64,000 nt of DNA from Saccharomonospora amisosensis (GTDB lineage: Bacteria; Actinomycetota; Actinomycetes; Mycobacteriales; Pseudonocardiaceae), in NCBI RefSeq assembly GCF_011761185.1, contig NZ_JAAOYM010000001.1, positions 310,001 to 374,000 of the forward strand. Direction: 5' to 3'. Position 1 is the stretch's first letter. Each line of letters opens with the position of its first letter. Shown here piece after piece: positions 46,133 to 54,888 of this stretch. Position numbers and translations under genes: made by a program. Under the pieces are notes generated by a model, which had not been told where the DNA came from, did not search any database, and worked only from the letters and a program-made list of their open reading frames with translations.

Positions 46133-47074
46133 CTAGCGGACGCCGCTCGGCGCGTTGCGTCGGGCCGCCCTGCGTGCGCCCTTCGGTTCAGTGCCGCGCG
46201 GCACCAGCGTCAGCAGGCTCGCCTCAGGTGGGCAGGCGAACCGAACGGGCGCGTACGGCGACGTGCCAAGACCGGCCGACACGTGCAGCCACATGTCCGA
46301 TCCCCAGCGGGACACGCCGCGCGCGCGGGAGCGGTCGAGGTCACAGTTGGTGACGAGCGCACCGACTCCCGGCACCCGCAGTTGCCCGCCATGGGTGTGA
46401 CCTGCCAGTACGAGGTCGTAGCCGTCGGCCGCGAACGGGTCCAGCACCCTTGGCTCCGGCGAATGCGTCACGCCAAGACGCAGTACCGCGTCGCGGCCCG
46501 CCCGTCCCTCGATGTCGGTGTAGCGGTCCCGTTGCAGGTGGGGGTCGTCAACTCCCGCCGCGAAGATCCGCTGCCCTGCCACCGGCAGTGTGCGACGTAC
46601 GTGAGTCAGGTCCAGCCAGCCGTGCTCGATGAACGCGGCACGCAGGTCACGCCACGGCAGGTGCCGTCCGTGGATGCGTTTTTTGCGGCCGTTGGGCATG
46701 AGATAGCGTGCCGGGCTCTTCGGCTTGGGCTCGTAGTAGTCGTTGCTGCCGAACACGAACACACCCGGCCGATCCAGCAGCGGTCCAAGCGCACGCAGCA
46801 CGGCCGGAACGGCCCGCCGGTGGGCGAGGTTGTCACCGGTGTTCACGACGAGGTCCGGCTCCAGCCGGTCGAGGTCGGCGACCCAGCGCTGCTTCGACTC
46901 CTGGCCCGGCAACATGTGCAGGTCGGAGATGTGCAGCACCCGGATCGGTTTGGCACCTTCGGCGAGAACCGGCACTTCCGCGGTGCGCAGGGTCCACCGC
47001 CGCCGCTCGATACCGGCGGCATAGCCGAGGGTCGCGACGCCCAGCGCGGCGGTCCCTGTCACGAGCCGTTTCAT
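46133..47074 (-). CDS. calcineurin-like metallophosphoesterase (Rv3683-like)
   Basis: This 313-aa protein has an N-terminal hydrophobic segment (LVTGTAALGVATLGYAAG) and metal motifs HISDLHM, NTGDN, GSNDYYE (normally GNHD/E) and GHTHGGQ. The GSND variant replaces the usual Asn-His pair, as in the YkuE-type relatives. It lies downstream of ponA2 in the same orientation, matching the mycobacterial Rv3682-Rv3683 order. The substrate is unknown; a membrane-associated phosphodiesterase is likely. Confidence 0.87.
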   Translation of the reverse strand: MKRLVTGTAALGVATLGYAAGIERRRWTLRTAEVPVLAEGAKPIRVLHISDLHMLPGQESKQRWVADLDRLEPDLVVNTGDNLAHRRAVPAVLRALGPLLDRPGVFVFGSNDYYEPKPKSPARYLMPNGRKKRIHGRHLPWRDLRAAFIEHGWLDLTHVRRTLPVAGQRIFAAGVDDPHLQRDRYTDIEGRAGRDAVLRLGVTHSPEPRVLDPFAADGYDLVLAGHTHGGQLRVPGVGALVTNCDLDRSRARGVSRWGSDMWLHVSAGLGTSPYAPVRFACPPEASLLTLVPRGTEPKGARRAARRNAPSGVR

Positions 47075-47136
47075 CCGTCGTCCCTAGTACTCGCTCCGCT
47101 ACCCAGCGTACGCGCGTGTGCCGGTCCGTGGTGTCC

Positions 47137-47212
47137 CCGGCATGGGCAGCTTGAACAGGCTAGCGAGCTGCCCATGCCGGTCTCACGCCGGTGCACGGCC
47201 CGCGCACCGGCG
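47137..47212 (-). terminator. two tandem hairpins after ponA2
   Basis: The 15-nt arms at 47137-47151 and 47166-47180 (CCGGCATGGGCAGCT and its complement) pair perfectly. A second hairpin pairs CGCCGGTGC (47186-47194) with 47204-47212. They lie between ponA2 and the phosphoesterase gene and probably end most ponA2 transcripts. Confidence 0.7.
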
Positions 47213-47230
47213 ACCCGTGTGCACGGCCGG

Positions 47231-49387
47231 CTAGCGCACTCGCTCGTATCTCGGGTGTGCTGGTGGCAGCGGCAGCGGGGGCTGACCCTCAAGGATCTTG
47301 GTCATCGCGCCGAACCACGTTCGCGCGGGTGTCTTGCCACCGAACATGTTGCCGTAGGTGCCCTCGGTCGCGTAGACGTTGCCGGGTCCGCCGTCGACGA
47401 GGCCGCCATTGGGGTGGTCCGGCCGGAACACCATCGCGGCGCCCGCGAGCTGCGGGGTCGCCCCGATGAACGCCGCCGAGCCGTTGTTCTGTGTCGTTCC
47501 GGTCTTACCGATCATCGGGCGGGTCCAGTTCGCGGCGGCGGCCGCGGCGGCCGCGGTGCCACCGGGCTGGTCGTCCTTGCTCATCCCCACGGCCATCGAA
47601 TTGGCCAGCCCCTCGGGAACCACCTGTTCGCAGGGTTTCTCCTCGATCGGCACCTTGGCACCATCGCGGTCGGTGATCCGTGCGATCGGGGTTGGCGGGC
47701 ACCACACACCACCACTCATTATCGTGGCGGCGACGTTCGCCAGTTCGAGGCCGTTGGTGGGGCTCACACCAAGCGTGAACGACCCCTTGCCTGGAGACCT
47801 CTCACTCGGCCCGAAGTACTCCCGCTGGCTCTGGCTGATCTGCTGGTTGTCGGCACTGCGATCCACAGGGCCGCCGGTCGCGGCGTTCGACGTCATGGTC
47901 GACCGCATGCCCAGCTTGTAGGCCATGTCGACCACGGCCTTCATGCCCGCCTGCTCCTCAAGGATCACGAAGGCGGTGTTGGGAGAGGTGGCCAGAGCCT
48001 GCTGCAACGTCATGCTGCCCGGGTAGCTGCCAGCGTTGGACACGCAGTACGCACGGGTGCCCTGGCCGACGTAGGGACAGCTCTCGCCGCCTCCCATGAA
48101 CACCCTGGAGGTGTACGAGCCGGGCACCTGCACCGGGTCGTAGATGCCGTACTTGCGCTGCTCAAGGATCGCGGCGGCGGTGAACATCTTGTAGCTGGAA
48201 CCCGCGCCGGTGACATTGGCCGTCGACGACGGCAACGCGTACACGGTCTGACCTTGGCTCGCGTCCGTGCCGTAGTCCTTGTTCGCGGCCAGCGCCACCA
48301 CTTCGTGCCGCTTCTTGCCCGGCCGTACCAGCGACAGCGTGTTGGCCACGTTGTCCTGCGTCTTGCTGACCTGTTCCTCGGCCGAGCGCTTGGCCTCGTG
48401 GTTGGCCCGCTGGTCCATCGTCGTGCGGATGGTGTAGCCGCCGGTGTAGAGCTCTTCCTTGTCCATACCGTGGCTGAGCAGGTAGTCCTCGACGTACTGG
48501 CAGAAGAAGCCGTTCTCCGGCCCCGCGCCGATGCAGTTGGCCGCGGGTTTGGAGGGCCCGTCCGGGACAACACCCAGCGGTTCGGCCTTCAGCCGTTCCG
48601 CGTCCTCGCGGGAGAGTTTCAGGTTCTCCACCATCTTGTCCAGCACCCAGTTGCGGCGCTCGGTCGCCCTCTCCGGGTTGTTCCACGGGTCGTAGACCGC
48701 CGGGTTGTTGACCATGCCCGCGAGTAGGGCGCTCTGCGTGACGGTGAGCTTGTCCGCTGTGGTGTTGAAGTAGGCCTGCGCCGCCGCGCCGACACCGAAG
48801 ATCCGGCGGGAGAACTCCACCACATTGAGGTAGCCCGCGAGGATCTGCTCCTTGCTCAGCTTCGTCTCGAGCTGGATGGCGATGCGCGCTTCCTTCAACT
48901 TGCGAGCGACCGACACCTCCTGAGCTCGCTGCTGCCCCAACTCGTCGTTGCGATAGATGACGTTGATCAGATAGTTCTTGACGTACTGCTGGGTCAGCGT
49001 GGAGGCGCCCTGCGTGTCGCCGCCGGAGGTGTTGCTGACGGCCGCCCGGATGGTGCCCTTCCAGTCGACGCCGTGGTGCTCGTAGAAGCGCCGGTCCTCC
49101 ACCGAGATCAGCGCCCACTTCATCGCGTCGGAGATCTCGTCCGGCGCGGTCGGGATGCGGTACTGCTCGTACAGCGTGGCGATCGGGTTGCCCGCGCTGT
49201 CGGTCACCGTGGTCACCAGGGGTGGCGGCACGTCGGCGAGGTCGGAGGACATCGACTCCACGGTGTCGCTCGCCTGGTTCGAGATCACTCCCGCTGCCCC
49301 GACGATCGGAAACAGCAAGCCCGCCACCAGCACACCCGCGAGCAGGCAGAGTCCGAGCATCTTGAACAAGCCGTCCCTGGTACGCAC
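47231..49387 (-). CDS. ponA2: class A penicillin-binding protein, PonA2-like
   Basis: This is a bifunctional peptidoglycan glycosyltransferase/transpeptidase of 718 aa. A membrane anchor lies at about 10-33. The GT51 motif SVEDRRFYEHHGVDWKG carries the catalytic glutamate E97. Transpeptidase motifs are SSYK (397-400), a SPN-type second motif in LATSPNTAF, and KTGTT near residue 633. No C-terminal PASTA domain is present, unlike M. tuberculosis PonA2. GTG 49387 follows a TACCCT -10 box by 6 nt, suggesting a leaderless mRNA. It is divergent from whiB4, as in mycobacteria. Confidence 0.92.
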   Translation of the reverse strand: MRTRDGLFKMLGLCLLAGVLVAGLLFPIVGAAGVISNQASDTVESMSSDLADVPPPLVTTVTDSAGNPIATLYEQYRIPTAPDEISDAMKWALISVEDRRFYEHHGVDWKGTIRAAVSNTSGGDTQGASTLTQQYVKNYLINVIYRNDELGQQRAQEVSVARKLKEARIAIQLETKLSKEQILAGYLNVVEFSRRIFGVGAAAQAYFNTTADKLTVTQSALLAGMVNNPAVYDPWNNPERATERRNWVLDKMVENLKLSREDAERLKAEPLGVVPDGPSKPAANCIGAGPENGFFCQYVEDYLLSHGMDKEELYTGGYTIRTTMDQRANHEAKRSAEEQVSKTQDNVANTLSLVRPGKKRHEVVALAANKDYGTDASQGQTVYALPSSTANVTGAGSSYKMFTAAAILEQRKYGIYDPVQVPGSYTSRVFMGGGESCPYVGQGTRAYCVSNAGSYPGSMTLQQALATSPNTAFVILEEQAGMKAVVDMAYKLGMRSTMTSNAATGGPVDRSADNQQISQSQREYFGPSERSPGKGSFTLGVSPTNGLELANVAATIMSGGVWCPPTPIARITDRDGAKVPIEEKPCEQVVPEGLANSMAVGMSKDDQPGGTAAAAAAAANWTRPMIGKTGTTQNNGSAAFIGATPQLAGAAMVFRPDHPNGGLVDGGPGNVYATEGTYGNMFGGKTPARTWFGAMTKILEGQPPLPLPPAHPRYERVR

Positions 49388-49475
49388 GCGTTCAGGGTAC
49401 GCATGGTCGCGTAGGGTTGCCGTGACCCGTTGACCCTGGCGTGCTGTCGTCTGGTAACAAAGGGTCGCAAGGGGG

Positions 49476-49545
49476 TTGGCGGAGGGAACCGAGTAGCTCT
49501 ACAGTCCGTCAACATCTCACGAAACGGTGCCAGGGGAGGCACCGT
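49476..49545 (+). promoter_or_regulatory. whiB4 promoter and 5' UTR hairpin
   Basis: TTGGCG (49476-49481), 18 bp, then TACAGT (49500-49505) could be the whiB4 promoter. In the resulting leader of about 130 nt, ACGGTGCC (49524-49531) and GGCACCGT (49538-49545) form an 8-bp hairpin with loop AGGGGA. The role is unproven. Confidence 0.4.
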
Positions 49546-49641
49546 CTCACGGACGTGAGCACGCAAGAGACCAGCTCGCGGGGGTGAGGTCGAGCGCTTC
49601 GCTGCCTGCTTGCGGTCGCAAACTGGGTAGGAGCTGGGGGC

Positions 49642-49938
49642 ATGAAGCGAAACGAGTCGGACTGGCGTATCCATGCGTACTGCCGCGACACCGACCCGGA
49701 CGGCCTATTCGTACGAGGTGCCGAGCAGAACAGGGCCAAGCTGGTCTGCATGGGCTGTCCGGTCCGCACCGAGTGTCTCGCGGAGGCGCTGGACAACCGG
49801 ATCGACTTCGGAGTCTGGGGTGGCATGACCGAGCGGGAGCGCCGAGCGCTGCTTCGCAGGCGGCCTGACGTGTCGAGTTGGCGCGGCCTTTTGGAATCGG
49901 CCAAGCGGGAGTACGAACCCGCGCAGCGGGTGTCGTAG
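49642..49938 (+). CDS. whiB4: WhiB-family iron-sulfur regulator, WhiB4-like
   Basis: This 98-aa protein has the Wbl core. Cysteines lie in HAYCRD, LVCMGCPVRTEC (CxxC and CxxxxxC) to give four ligands for a [4Fe-4S] cluster. GVWGGMTERERRALLRRR follows, with a basic tail. Wbl proteins sense O2, NO or redox and bind RNA polymerase sigma factor A. Its position divergent from ponA2 and next to two ArsA-like ATPases matches M. tuberculosis whiB4. ATG 49642 has GGAG 9 nt upstream. Confidence 0.9.
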   Translation: MKRNESDWRIHAYCRDTDPDGLFVRGAEQNRAKLVCMGCPVRTECLAEALDNRIDFGVWGGMTERERRALLRRRPDVSSWRGLLESAKREYEPAQRVS

Positions 49939-49944
49939 CCGGTC

Positions 49945-51102
49945 TCACGGGCCCGTGAGACGGTCGCCGACATCACGAAGGCCCGCGATGTCGTGCACGT
50001 CACTTGGCAAGGCGGGCACCTGGACGACAGCGACACTGGGGTGGGCGCGGGTGAAGCGGGCTAGCAGCCGCTTCTCCCGCTCCGCCACCGCCACCCGGTC
50101 GGCGTGCAGTCGCAGTACGGCCGAGGCGAGGGGGGCCTTGTTGCCGTTACGTTCGATCGCCTCAGCGGCCGCGAGGGCATCGATCGCCGACAGGTCGGCC
50201 AGCACCGGATGCGTGCGGTTGGCGACCAGTCCCGCCAGCGGCATCGCCTCGTCCGAGAGCCGTTCGACGAAGTAGCTGGCCTCTCGCAGCGCATCCGGTT
50301 CCGGTGCGGCGATCACCACGAAGGCGGTGCCCTTGGAACGCAGCAGTTCCGCGGTCTTGCTCGCGCGCTCCCGGAAACCGCCGAAGGTGGAGTCGAACGC
50401 CTGCATGAAAGCGGAGGCGTCGGCGAGCAGCTGTCCACCCAGGATGGTCGAGACGGCCTTGGCGAACATCGAGAATCCCGCGCTGACCACCTTGCGCAGG
50501 CCCCAGCCACCGGCTTTGGCCGGGGTTGTCAGCAACCGGATCATCCGCCCGTCCAGCGCGGCGGACAGTCGCGACGGTGCGTCGAGGAAGTCGAGAGCCG
50601 AACGGCTCGGCGGGGTGTCCACCACGATGAGGTCCCAGTCCCCCGTCGCGGCGAGCTGGCCGAGCTTCTCCATCGCCATGTACTCCTGCGTCCCAGAGAA
50701 GGACGTGGAAATCGTCTGGTAGAAGCGGTTGGCCAGCAGCTGCTCCGCGCGTTCCGGGCCTGCGTGCCTTCGTACCATGTCGTCGAAGGTGCGGCGCATG
50801 TCCAGCATCATCGCCCAGAGTTCGCCCTTGGGTTCGAACCCGGCGACCGAGACCTTCCTCGGCTGGTTGCCGAGTTCGCGAAGCCCAAGCGCCTGTGCGA
50901 GCCTGCGCGCCGGGTCGATGGTGAGCACCACGGTCTGCCTGCCCCGCTCGGCCGCCCGCAGGGCGAGTGCCGCCGCCGTGGTCGTCTTTCCGACCCCACC
51001 CGACCCGCAGCACAGCACCACGCGGGTTTCCTGGTCGTCGAGCAGTTCGTCGACGTCGAAGGTCGGTGTGGTCGGGTTTGTCGGCTGTGTCGGTTGCGTC
51101 AC
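49945..51102 (-). CDS. ArsA/GET3-like anion-transporting ATPase (Rv3680-like)
   Basis: This 385-aa protein has a deviant Walker [20 protein letters not shown] at about residues 32-50. [13 protein letters not shown] forms the switch, and [20 protein letters not shown] is Walker B/switch II. GTG 51102 starts 4 nt after the preceding gene's stop, so the two are co-transcribed. In mycobacteria the Rv3679-Rv3680 pair forms a complex linked to stress protection; the cargo is uncertain. It is convergent with whiB4, 6 nt away. Confidence 0.88.
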   Translation of the reverse strand: MTQPTQPTNPTTPTFDVDELLDDQETRVVLCCGSGGVGKTTTAAALALRAAERGRQTVVLTIDPARRLAQALGLRELGNQPRKVSVAGFEPKGELWAMMLDMRRTFDDMVRRHAGPERAEQLLANRFYQTISTSFSGTQEYMAMEKLGQLAATGDWDLIVVDTPPSRSALDFLDAPSRLSAALDGRMIRLLTTPAKAGGWGLRKVVSAGFSMFAKAVSTILGGQLLADASAFMQAFDSTFGGFRERASKTAELLRSKGTAFVVIAAPEPDALREASYFVERLSDEAMPLAGLVANRTHPVLADLSAIDALAAAEAIERNGNKAPLASAVLRLHADRVAVAEREKRLLARFTRAHPSVAVVQVPALPSDVHDIAGLRDVGDRLTGP

Positions 51103-51106
51103 GGTG

Positions 51107-52108
51107 TCAGCGCACCCCCTGCTCGACAAGCGTCTCGGCGAGTTCGTACAGCGCGGCGACGTCGACTCCGGCCGTGAGGTCGGGCACCTCCAGCGTCGGT
51201 AGGTCGGCCTCGGAGAGCTGTTCGCGGGCGCGCTGCTCGGCGTCGAGGCGGATCGCGTGCTCGACGGTCTCCTCCACCAGTGCGTCGAGGGTGACCTGGG
51301 GTAGTTCGAGGCCCGCGGAGGCGAGCCCGGTACGCACCCTCGCGGCGTCCACCCTGCCGTCGGCGGCCGCCGTGACGGAACGCGCGGGCAGCCGGGGCGG
51401 CCTGACCCGGTTGACCAGCACCGCTCCTGGGCGCAGGTCGGCGCCGTCGAGTTCGGCGACCGCGTCCAGCGTCTCCCGCACGGGCATCTCCTCAAGCAGC
51501 GTGACCAGGTGCACAGCTGTCTCCCCCGAGTGCAGCAGGCGCACCACACCCTCGGCCTGTGCGCGGATCGGGCCTGTCTTTGCGAGGTCGGTGAGAGCCT
51601 TGGTGACGTCGAGGAACTTCACGACCCTGCCGGTGGGTGGGGCGTCCACGACGACCGCGTCGTAGGTGTGCCTGCCGTCGGAGTCCGTGCGACCGACACA
51701 TTCCTTGATCTTGCCGGTGAGTAGTACGTCCCGCAGCCCAGGAGCAAGTGTCGTCGCGAACTCGATGGCGCCCATCCTGCGCAGTGTCCTGCCCGCGAAG
51801 CCGAGGTTGTAGAACATCTCGAAGTACTCAAGCAGCGCGGCCTCCACGTCGACGTGCAGTGCTCGCACCTCGCCTCCCCCGGGAGCGGCCGCGATGCGCT
51901 GCTCGGCGTAGGGCAGTGGCTCTGTGTCGAAGACCTGGGCGAAGCCCTGCCGTCCCTCGACCTCGATGAGCAACACTCGCCTGCCGTGGCTGGCCAGTGC
52001 CAGCCCGAGCGATGCGGCCAGGGTGGTCTTGCCCGTCCCGCCCTTTCCGGTGACGAAGTGGAGCCGGGTCCGTGCGAGTTCGTCGGTCCAGCCAGCCAGG
52101 TTGGTCAC
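51107..52108 (-). CDS. ArsA/GET3-like anion-transporting ATPase (Rv3679-like)
   Basis: This 333-aa partner of the downstream ATPase has Walker [21 protein letters not shown] (residues 19-38), [13 protein letters not shown], and [20 protein letters not shown]. It is GTG-initiated at 52108. The two paralogous subunits probably act as a heterodimer. The order (Rv3679-like, then Rv3680-like, then convergent whiB4) matches mycobacteria. Confidence 0.88.
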   Translation of the reverse strand: MTNLAGWTDELARTRLHFVTGKGGTGKTTLAASLGLALASHGRRVLLIEVEGRQGFAQVFDTEPLPYAEQRIAAAPGGGEVRALHVDVEAALLEYFEMFYNLGFAGRTLRRMGAIEFATTLAPGLRDVLLTGKIKECVGRTDSDGRHTYDAVVVDAPPTGRVVKFLDVTKALTDLAKTGPIRAQAEGVVRLLHSGETAVHLVTLLEEMPVRETLDAVAELDGADLRPGAVLVNRVRPPRLPARSVTAAADGRVDAARVRTGLASAGLELPQVTLDALVEETVEHAIRLDAEQRAREQLSEADLPTLEVPDLTAGVDVAALYELAETLVEQGVR

Positions 52109-52175
52109 CTTCGCAGCCTAAGCCGAGACAGCCACGGCGGTGTCGGGCGGCACCCGGGTGCGGTCGTCGCGGCAC

Positions 52176-52424
52176 TCAGCCGACGAGCAGTGCGACGGCG
52201 ACGCCAACCGCGACGGTCGCGGCCACGCCCCAGGTCACGGCGGCGGGCAGCACCGTGAGCGTGAGCACGCAGCCAACGGCGAGTGCGGTGGCGCAGACCA
52301 ATCCCGCCACGGCGGCGGTGGCGGCCGAGCCGGACCGTTCCCTCGCCTTGGCGATGACGAGCAACACGCCCAGAATCCCCGGCACGCCCAGCAGGATCGT
52401 GGCGAGGATGCGCCATGCCTCCAC
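52176..52424 (-). CDS. small hypothetical membrane protein
   Basis: This 82-aa protein has three hydrophobic segments (about 5-25, 33-56, 60-82: ILATILLGVPGILGVLLVIA, then LVCATALAVGCVLTLTVL). GTG 52424 is the start. It diverges from the DUF4177 gene, 32 bp away. No function is known; it is likely real because of strong hydrophobic patterning and GC-rich third positions. Confidence 0.65.
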   Translation of the reverse strand: MEAWRILATILLGVPGILGVLLVIAKARERSGSAATAAVAGLVCATALAVGCVLTLTVLPAAVTWGVAATVAVGVAVALLVG

Positions 52425-52456
52425 GCCGGAACACAGTAGTGGCTAGGGTGTCCGGC

Positions 52457-52618
52457 ATGAGTGCCACGAAGTGGGAGTACGCCACGGTTCCGCTGCTGAT
52501 CCACGCGACCAAGCAGATCCTCGACCAGTGGGGAGAGGACGGCTGGGAGTTGGTCACCGTGCTGCCCAACCCCAGCGGTGAGCAGCACGTCGCCTACCTC
52601 AAGCGCCCGAAGGGCTGA
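52457..52618 (+). CDS. DUF4177-type small protein
   Basis: This 53-aa protein has the compact pattern KWEYATVPLLIHATKQILDQ, then GEDGWELVTVLPN, YLKRPKG, as in DUF4177 (Rv3678A-like). ATG 52457; the frame upstream is non-coding. It lies 2 nt before the RidA gene, so the two are co-translated. The biochemical role is unknown. Confidence 0.85.
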   Translation: MSATKWEYATVPLLIHATKQILDQWGEDGWELVTVLPNPSGEQHVAYLKRPKG

Positions 52619-52620
52619 GC

Positions 52621-53079
52621 ATGGGCTGGAGCGGGAGGCTGGCCGAACTCGGTATCGAACTGCCCGAGGTCGCGGCGCCCGTCGCCGCCTACGTCCCCGC
52701 GGTGCGCACCGGCTCCCACGTCTACACGTCGGGACAGCTGCCGTTCGTGGCGGGTTCGCTCGCCGCGACGGGGAAGGTGGGCGGTGAGGTCAGCCCCGAG
52801 GAGGCCAAGCAGCACGCTCGCACGGCGGCGCTGAACGCGCTGGCGGCGGTGCATGCCCTCGTCGGTATCGACTCGGTCCTGCGGGTTGTCAAGGTCACGG
52901 GTTTCGTGGCGTCGAGCGAGGGATTCACCGGGCAGCCCGCCGTTCTCAACGGTGCCTCGGAGTTGCTGGGGGAGGTCTTCGGCGACGCGGGCTCGCACGC
53001 CCGGTCGGCGGTCGGGGTCGCGGAACTGCCGCTGGGGGCACCTGTCGAGGTCGAGTTGATCGTCGAGGTGGAGGCATAG
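52621..53079 (+). CDS. RidA/YjgF/UK114-family protein
   Basis: This 152-aa protein has the family pattern [20 protein letters not shown] and the C-terminal [20 protein letters not shown]. The canonical RidA arginine/Cys motif (IRVEI..A.R..) is not clear at the C-terminus, so this is an Rid7-like relative rather than a proven enamine deaminase. ATG 52621. It corresponds in order to Rv3678c. The stop overlaps the next start by one base. Confidence 0.87.
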   Translation: MGWSGRLAELGIELPEVAAPVAAYVPAVRTGSHVYTSGQLPFVAGSLAATGKVGGEVSPEEAKQHARTAALNALAAVHALVGIDSVLRVVKVTGFVASSEGFTGQPAVLNGASELLGEVFGDAGSHARSAVGVAELPLGAPVEVELIVEVEA

Positions 53080-53711
53080 TGGATCCAGACATCGAGTATT
53101 CGTGCCACGAGCTGCTGCTGCGGCTCGCGGGCCGGATGCCGGACCGGATGCTGTGGCGGTTCCGGGACTGGCTGGGTGAGGGCGCGATGGGAACTCTGTC
53201 GCGTACCCTCCCCAAGGCTTTGCTAAAGCACAGGATCGACCTTGATCAGTCGGAGTATCGCCTGCTGGTCGCCGGTCTGATTCCACATGGTGCTGACTGG
53301 CATCAGGTGAGTTCCACGCTTGGGGTGGACGCCTCCGCCGAGAACCGGTACACATTCACTCCGGGTGCACCCGATTGGGTGAACACCGTTGATTCGGTGT
53401 CCGTGGTGGTTCACGCGACGTTGCGTGGGCGCCCGGACGTAGGTGAGGTCCGGGAGAGTTGGCGGCACGACCGAGGGCCCGTGGAGGAGGAGGCGAAGCG
53501 GGTCCTGCTGGTCACCGCCGTATCCGGGCTGCCACGTCTTACTGGGGAGCTACAGCGGGTCCTCCGGGTGCTGGGCGAGGAGGCGCCGAGTGTGGAGGTA
53601 CTTCCGGCGCAGGGCGAACTGCCCGCCTATCACCAGGCGGCGCTCGCGGATTCCCGGTTCGTCTGCGTGGGCGCCGTGGACGCCGGTCACCACAGACTCG
53701 TACCCGCGTAG
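53079..53711 (+). CDS. uncharacterised protein, first of two tandem paralogs
   Basis: This 210-aa protein matches no family I recognise. GTG 53079 overlaps the RidA stop. It has an N-terminal helical part ([20 protein letters not shown]) and a C-terminal alpha/beta part ([10 protein letters not shown], then [16 protein letters not shown]). The next gene repeats this plan: LHNVLLALAGRLDDSALSEA, VVLIEIG, RTEYHEAGLAAATPVWL. Codon third positions in 53200-53450 are less GC-rich than in neighbours, suggesting recent arrival. Neither gene is in the remembered mycobacterial order. Confidence 0.7.
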   Translation: MDPDIEYSCHELLLRLAGRMPDRMLWRFRDWLGEGAMGTLSRTLPKALLKHRIDLDQSEYRLLVAGLIPHGADWHQVSSTLGVDASAENRYTFTPGAPDWVNTVDSVSVVVHATLRGRPDVGEVRESWRHDRGPVEEEAKRVLLVTAVSGLPRLTGELQRVLRVLGEEAPSVEVLPAQGELPAYHQAALADSRFVCVGAVDAGHHRLVPA

Positions 53712-53750
53712 TGCTCGCTCGTCCGGCAGCGGGCTGGAGGGAGATCGGCG

Positions 53751-54872
53751 ATGGTGGACGTCCACGACGGCCTACCGAAGGACGGTTTCGCGGTCCCGTT
53801 GCGGCTGCACAACGTCCTACTGGCGCTGGCAGGTCGGCTCGACGACAGCGCACTGTCGGAGGCCCGTGAGCTCGTCGCCCGCTCACACCTTGACGACGCG
53901 GCGGAACTGGCCACCGGAGCGCTGATCGCGGGCCGGATCATGGTGCGGCCCGCCGAGCAGCGCGAACTTGCGTTGGTGCTGGAGATGAGCAGATCCGACG
54001 CCAGCCTGGCCGACCAGCTCACCGTCGGCGACGCGGTGCCCGGCTACACCCACCGCTTCAGCAGGGACAACGAGCCCGAGCGCGGGATCGCCGAGGCGCT
54101 GGACCGGACGTTGCAGGTACTTCCCGACCTGCGTTCGGTGCACGCGGTGTGGCGCAACACCCCAGCGGGCAGCGTTCCGGGGCCGCTACCGCAGCGCGTG
54201 GTGCTCATCGAGATCGGGCCCGAGGCCCACCCACCCGCCGTGGCGTTCCGCGTCGACGACGCGCTACGCAGGGCTGGAATCCGTGCTGTGGTGGAGGTCA
54301 CCGGTCCCGGCGCGGAACGTACCGAGTACCACGAGGCCGGGCTCGCGGCCGCCACGCCGGTCTGGCTGGCGGGAGGAGGCGGCCAGACATCCGGTTCGCT
54401 GCCTTCGCGGAGGTCGAGGGCGGGCGGTGGCCGCAGGTCCGACAGCAGGCGCGAAGGCGCTCACGCCGTTGCCGAGCCGGTGGAACCGGCGCCCCCCGCA
54501 CCGGTCGCCGAGCCGCAGGCGTCGATCGGTGAGCTGCCCGAGATCGTGGCGGTGCCGGACCCGAGCGTGGACGAGCAGGAGAACCGCGCCGCCGCCACCA
54601 CCGAGCTCACCAGGGAAGAGGTGGCTCAGTTGCGGGCCGCCATCGCCGAGGACCCTGAGCGAGGCAGGCTGATCGCGGGTGTCGACCGCGGTGGCGACGA
54701 GGTGGTGGAGCTGCCTGAACTCGATCTCGACGACCCGCAGCTGTCCGAGCGCGACCGGCAGTTGCTGCGCGAACTGCACGCCGAACTCGCCGAGCGGGAG
54801 CGCGCCGAGGCCACGAAGGCCAGGATGAACGGTGCCGAGCAACACTGGGCGGACGGTTTTACCGCCGGCTGA
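53751..54872 (+). CDS. uncharacterised protein, second tandem paralog with acidic coiled tail
   Basis: This 373-aa protein has an N-terminal domain of about 210 residues that parallels the preceding protein. A disordered Arg/Ser- then Pro/Ala-rich linker (about 215-270) follows. A Glu-rich helical tail (ELTREEVAQLRAAIAEDPER, then DRQLLRELHAELAERERAEA) may be a coiled coil. ATG 53751 has GGAGGGAG upstream. It lies 39 bp after its paralog. No catalytic motif was recognised. Confidence 0.7.
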   Translation: MVDVHDGLPKDGFAVPLRLHNVLLALAGRLDDSALSEARELVARSHLDDAAELATGALIAGRIMVRPAEQRELALVLEMSRSDASLADQLTVGDAVPGYTHRFSRDNEPERGIAEALDRTLQVLPDLRSVHAVWRNTPAGSVPGPLPQRVVLIEIGPEAHPPAVAFRVDDALRRAGIRAVVEVTGPGAERTEYHEAGLAAATPVWLAGGGGQTSGSLPSRRSRAGGGRRSDSRREGAHAVAEPVEPAPPAPVAEPQASIGELPEIVAVPDPSVDEQENRAAATTELTREEVAQLRAAIAEDPERGRLIAGVDRGGDEVVELPELDLDDPQLSERDRQLLRELHAELAERERAEATKARMNGAEQHWADGFTAG

Positions 54873-54888
54873 CGGTATCTTGCGGTAT

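Noticed and set aside
46040-48727. 895-codon open frame on the plus strand
   Set aside because: It is a shadow of the metallophosphoesterase and ponA2 genes on the other strand, which carry clear catalytic motifs; high GC suppresses stops.
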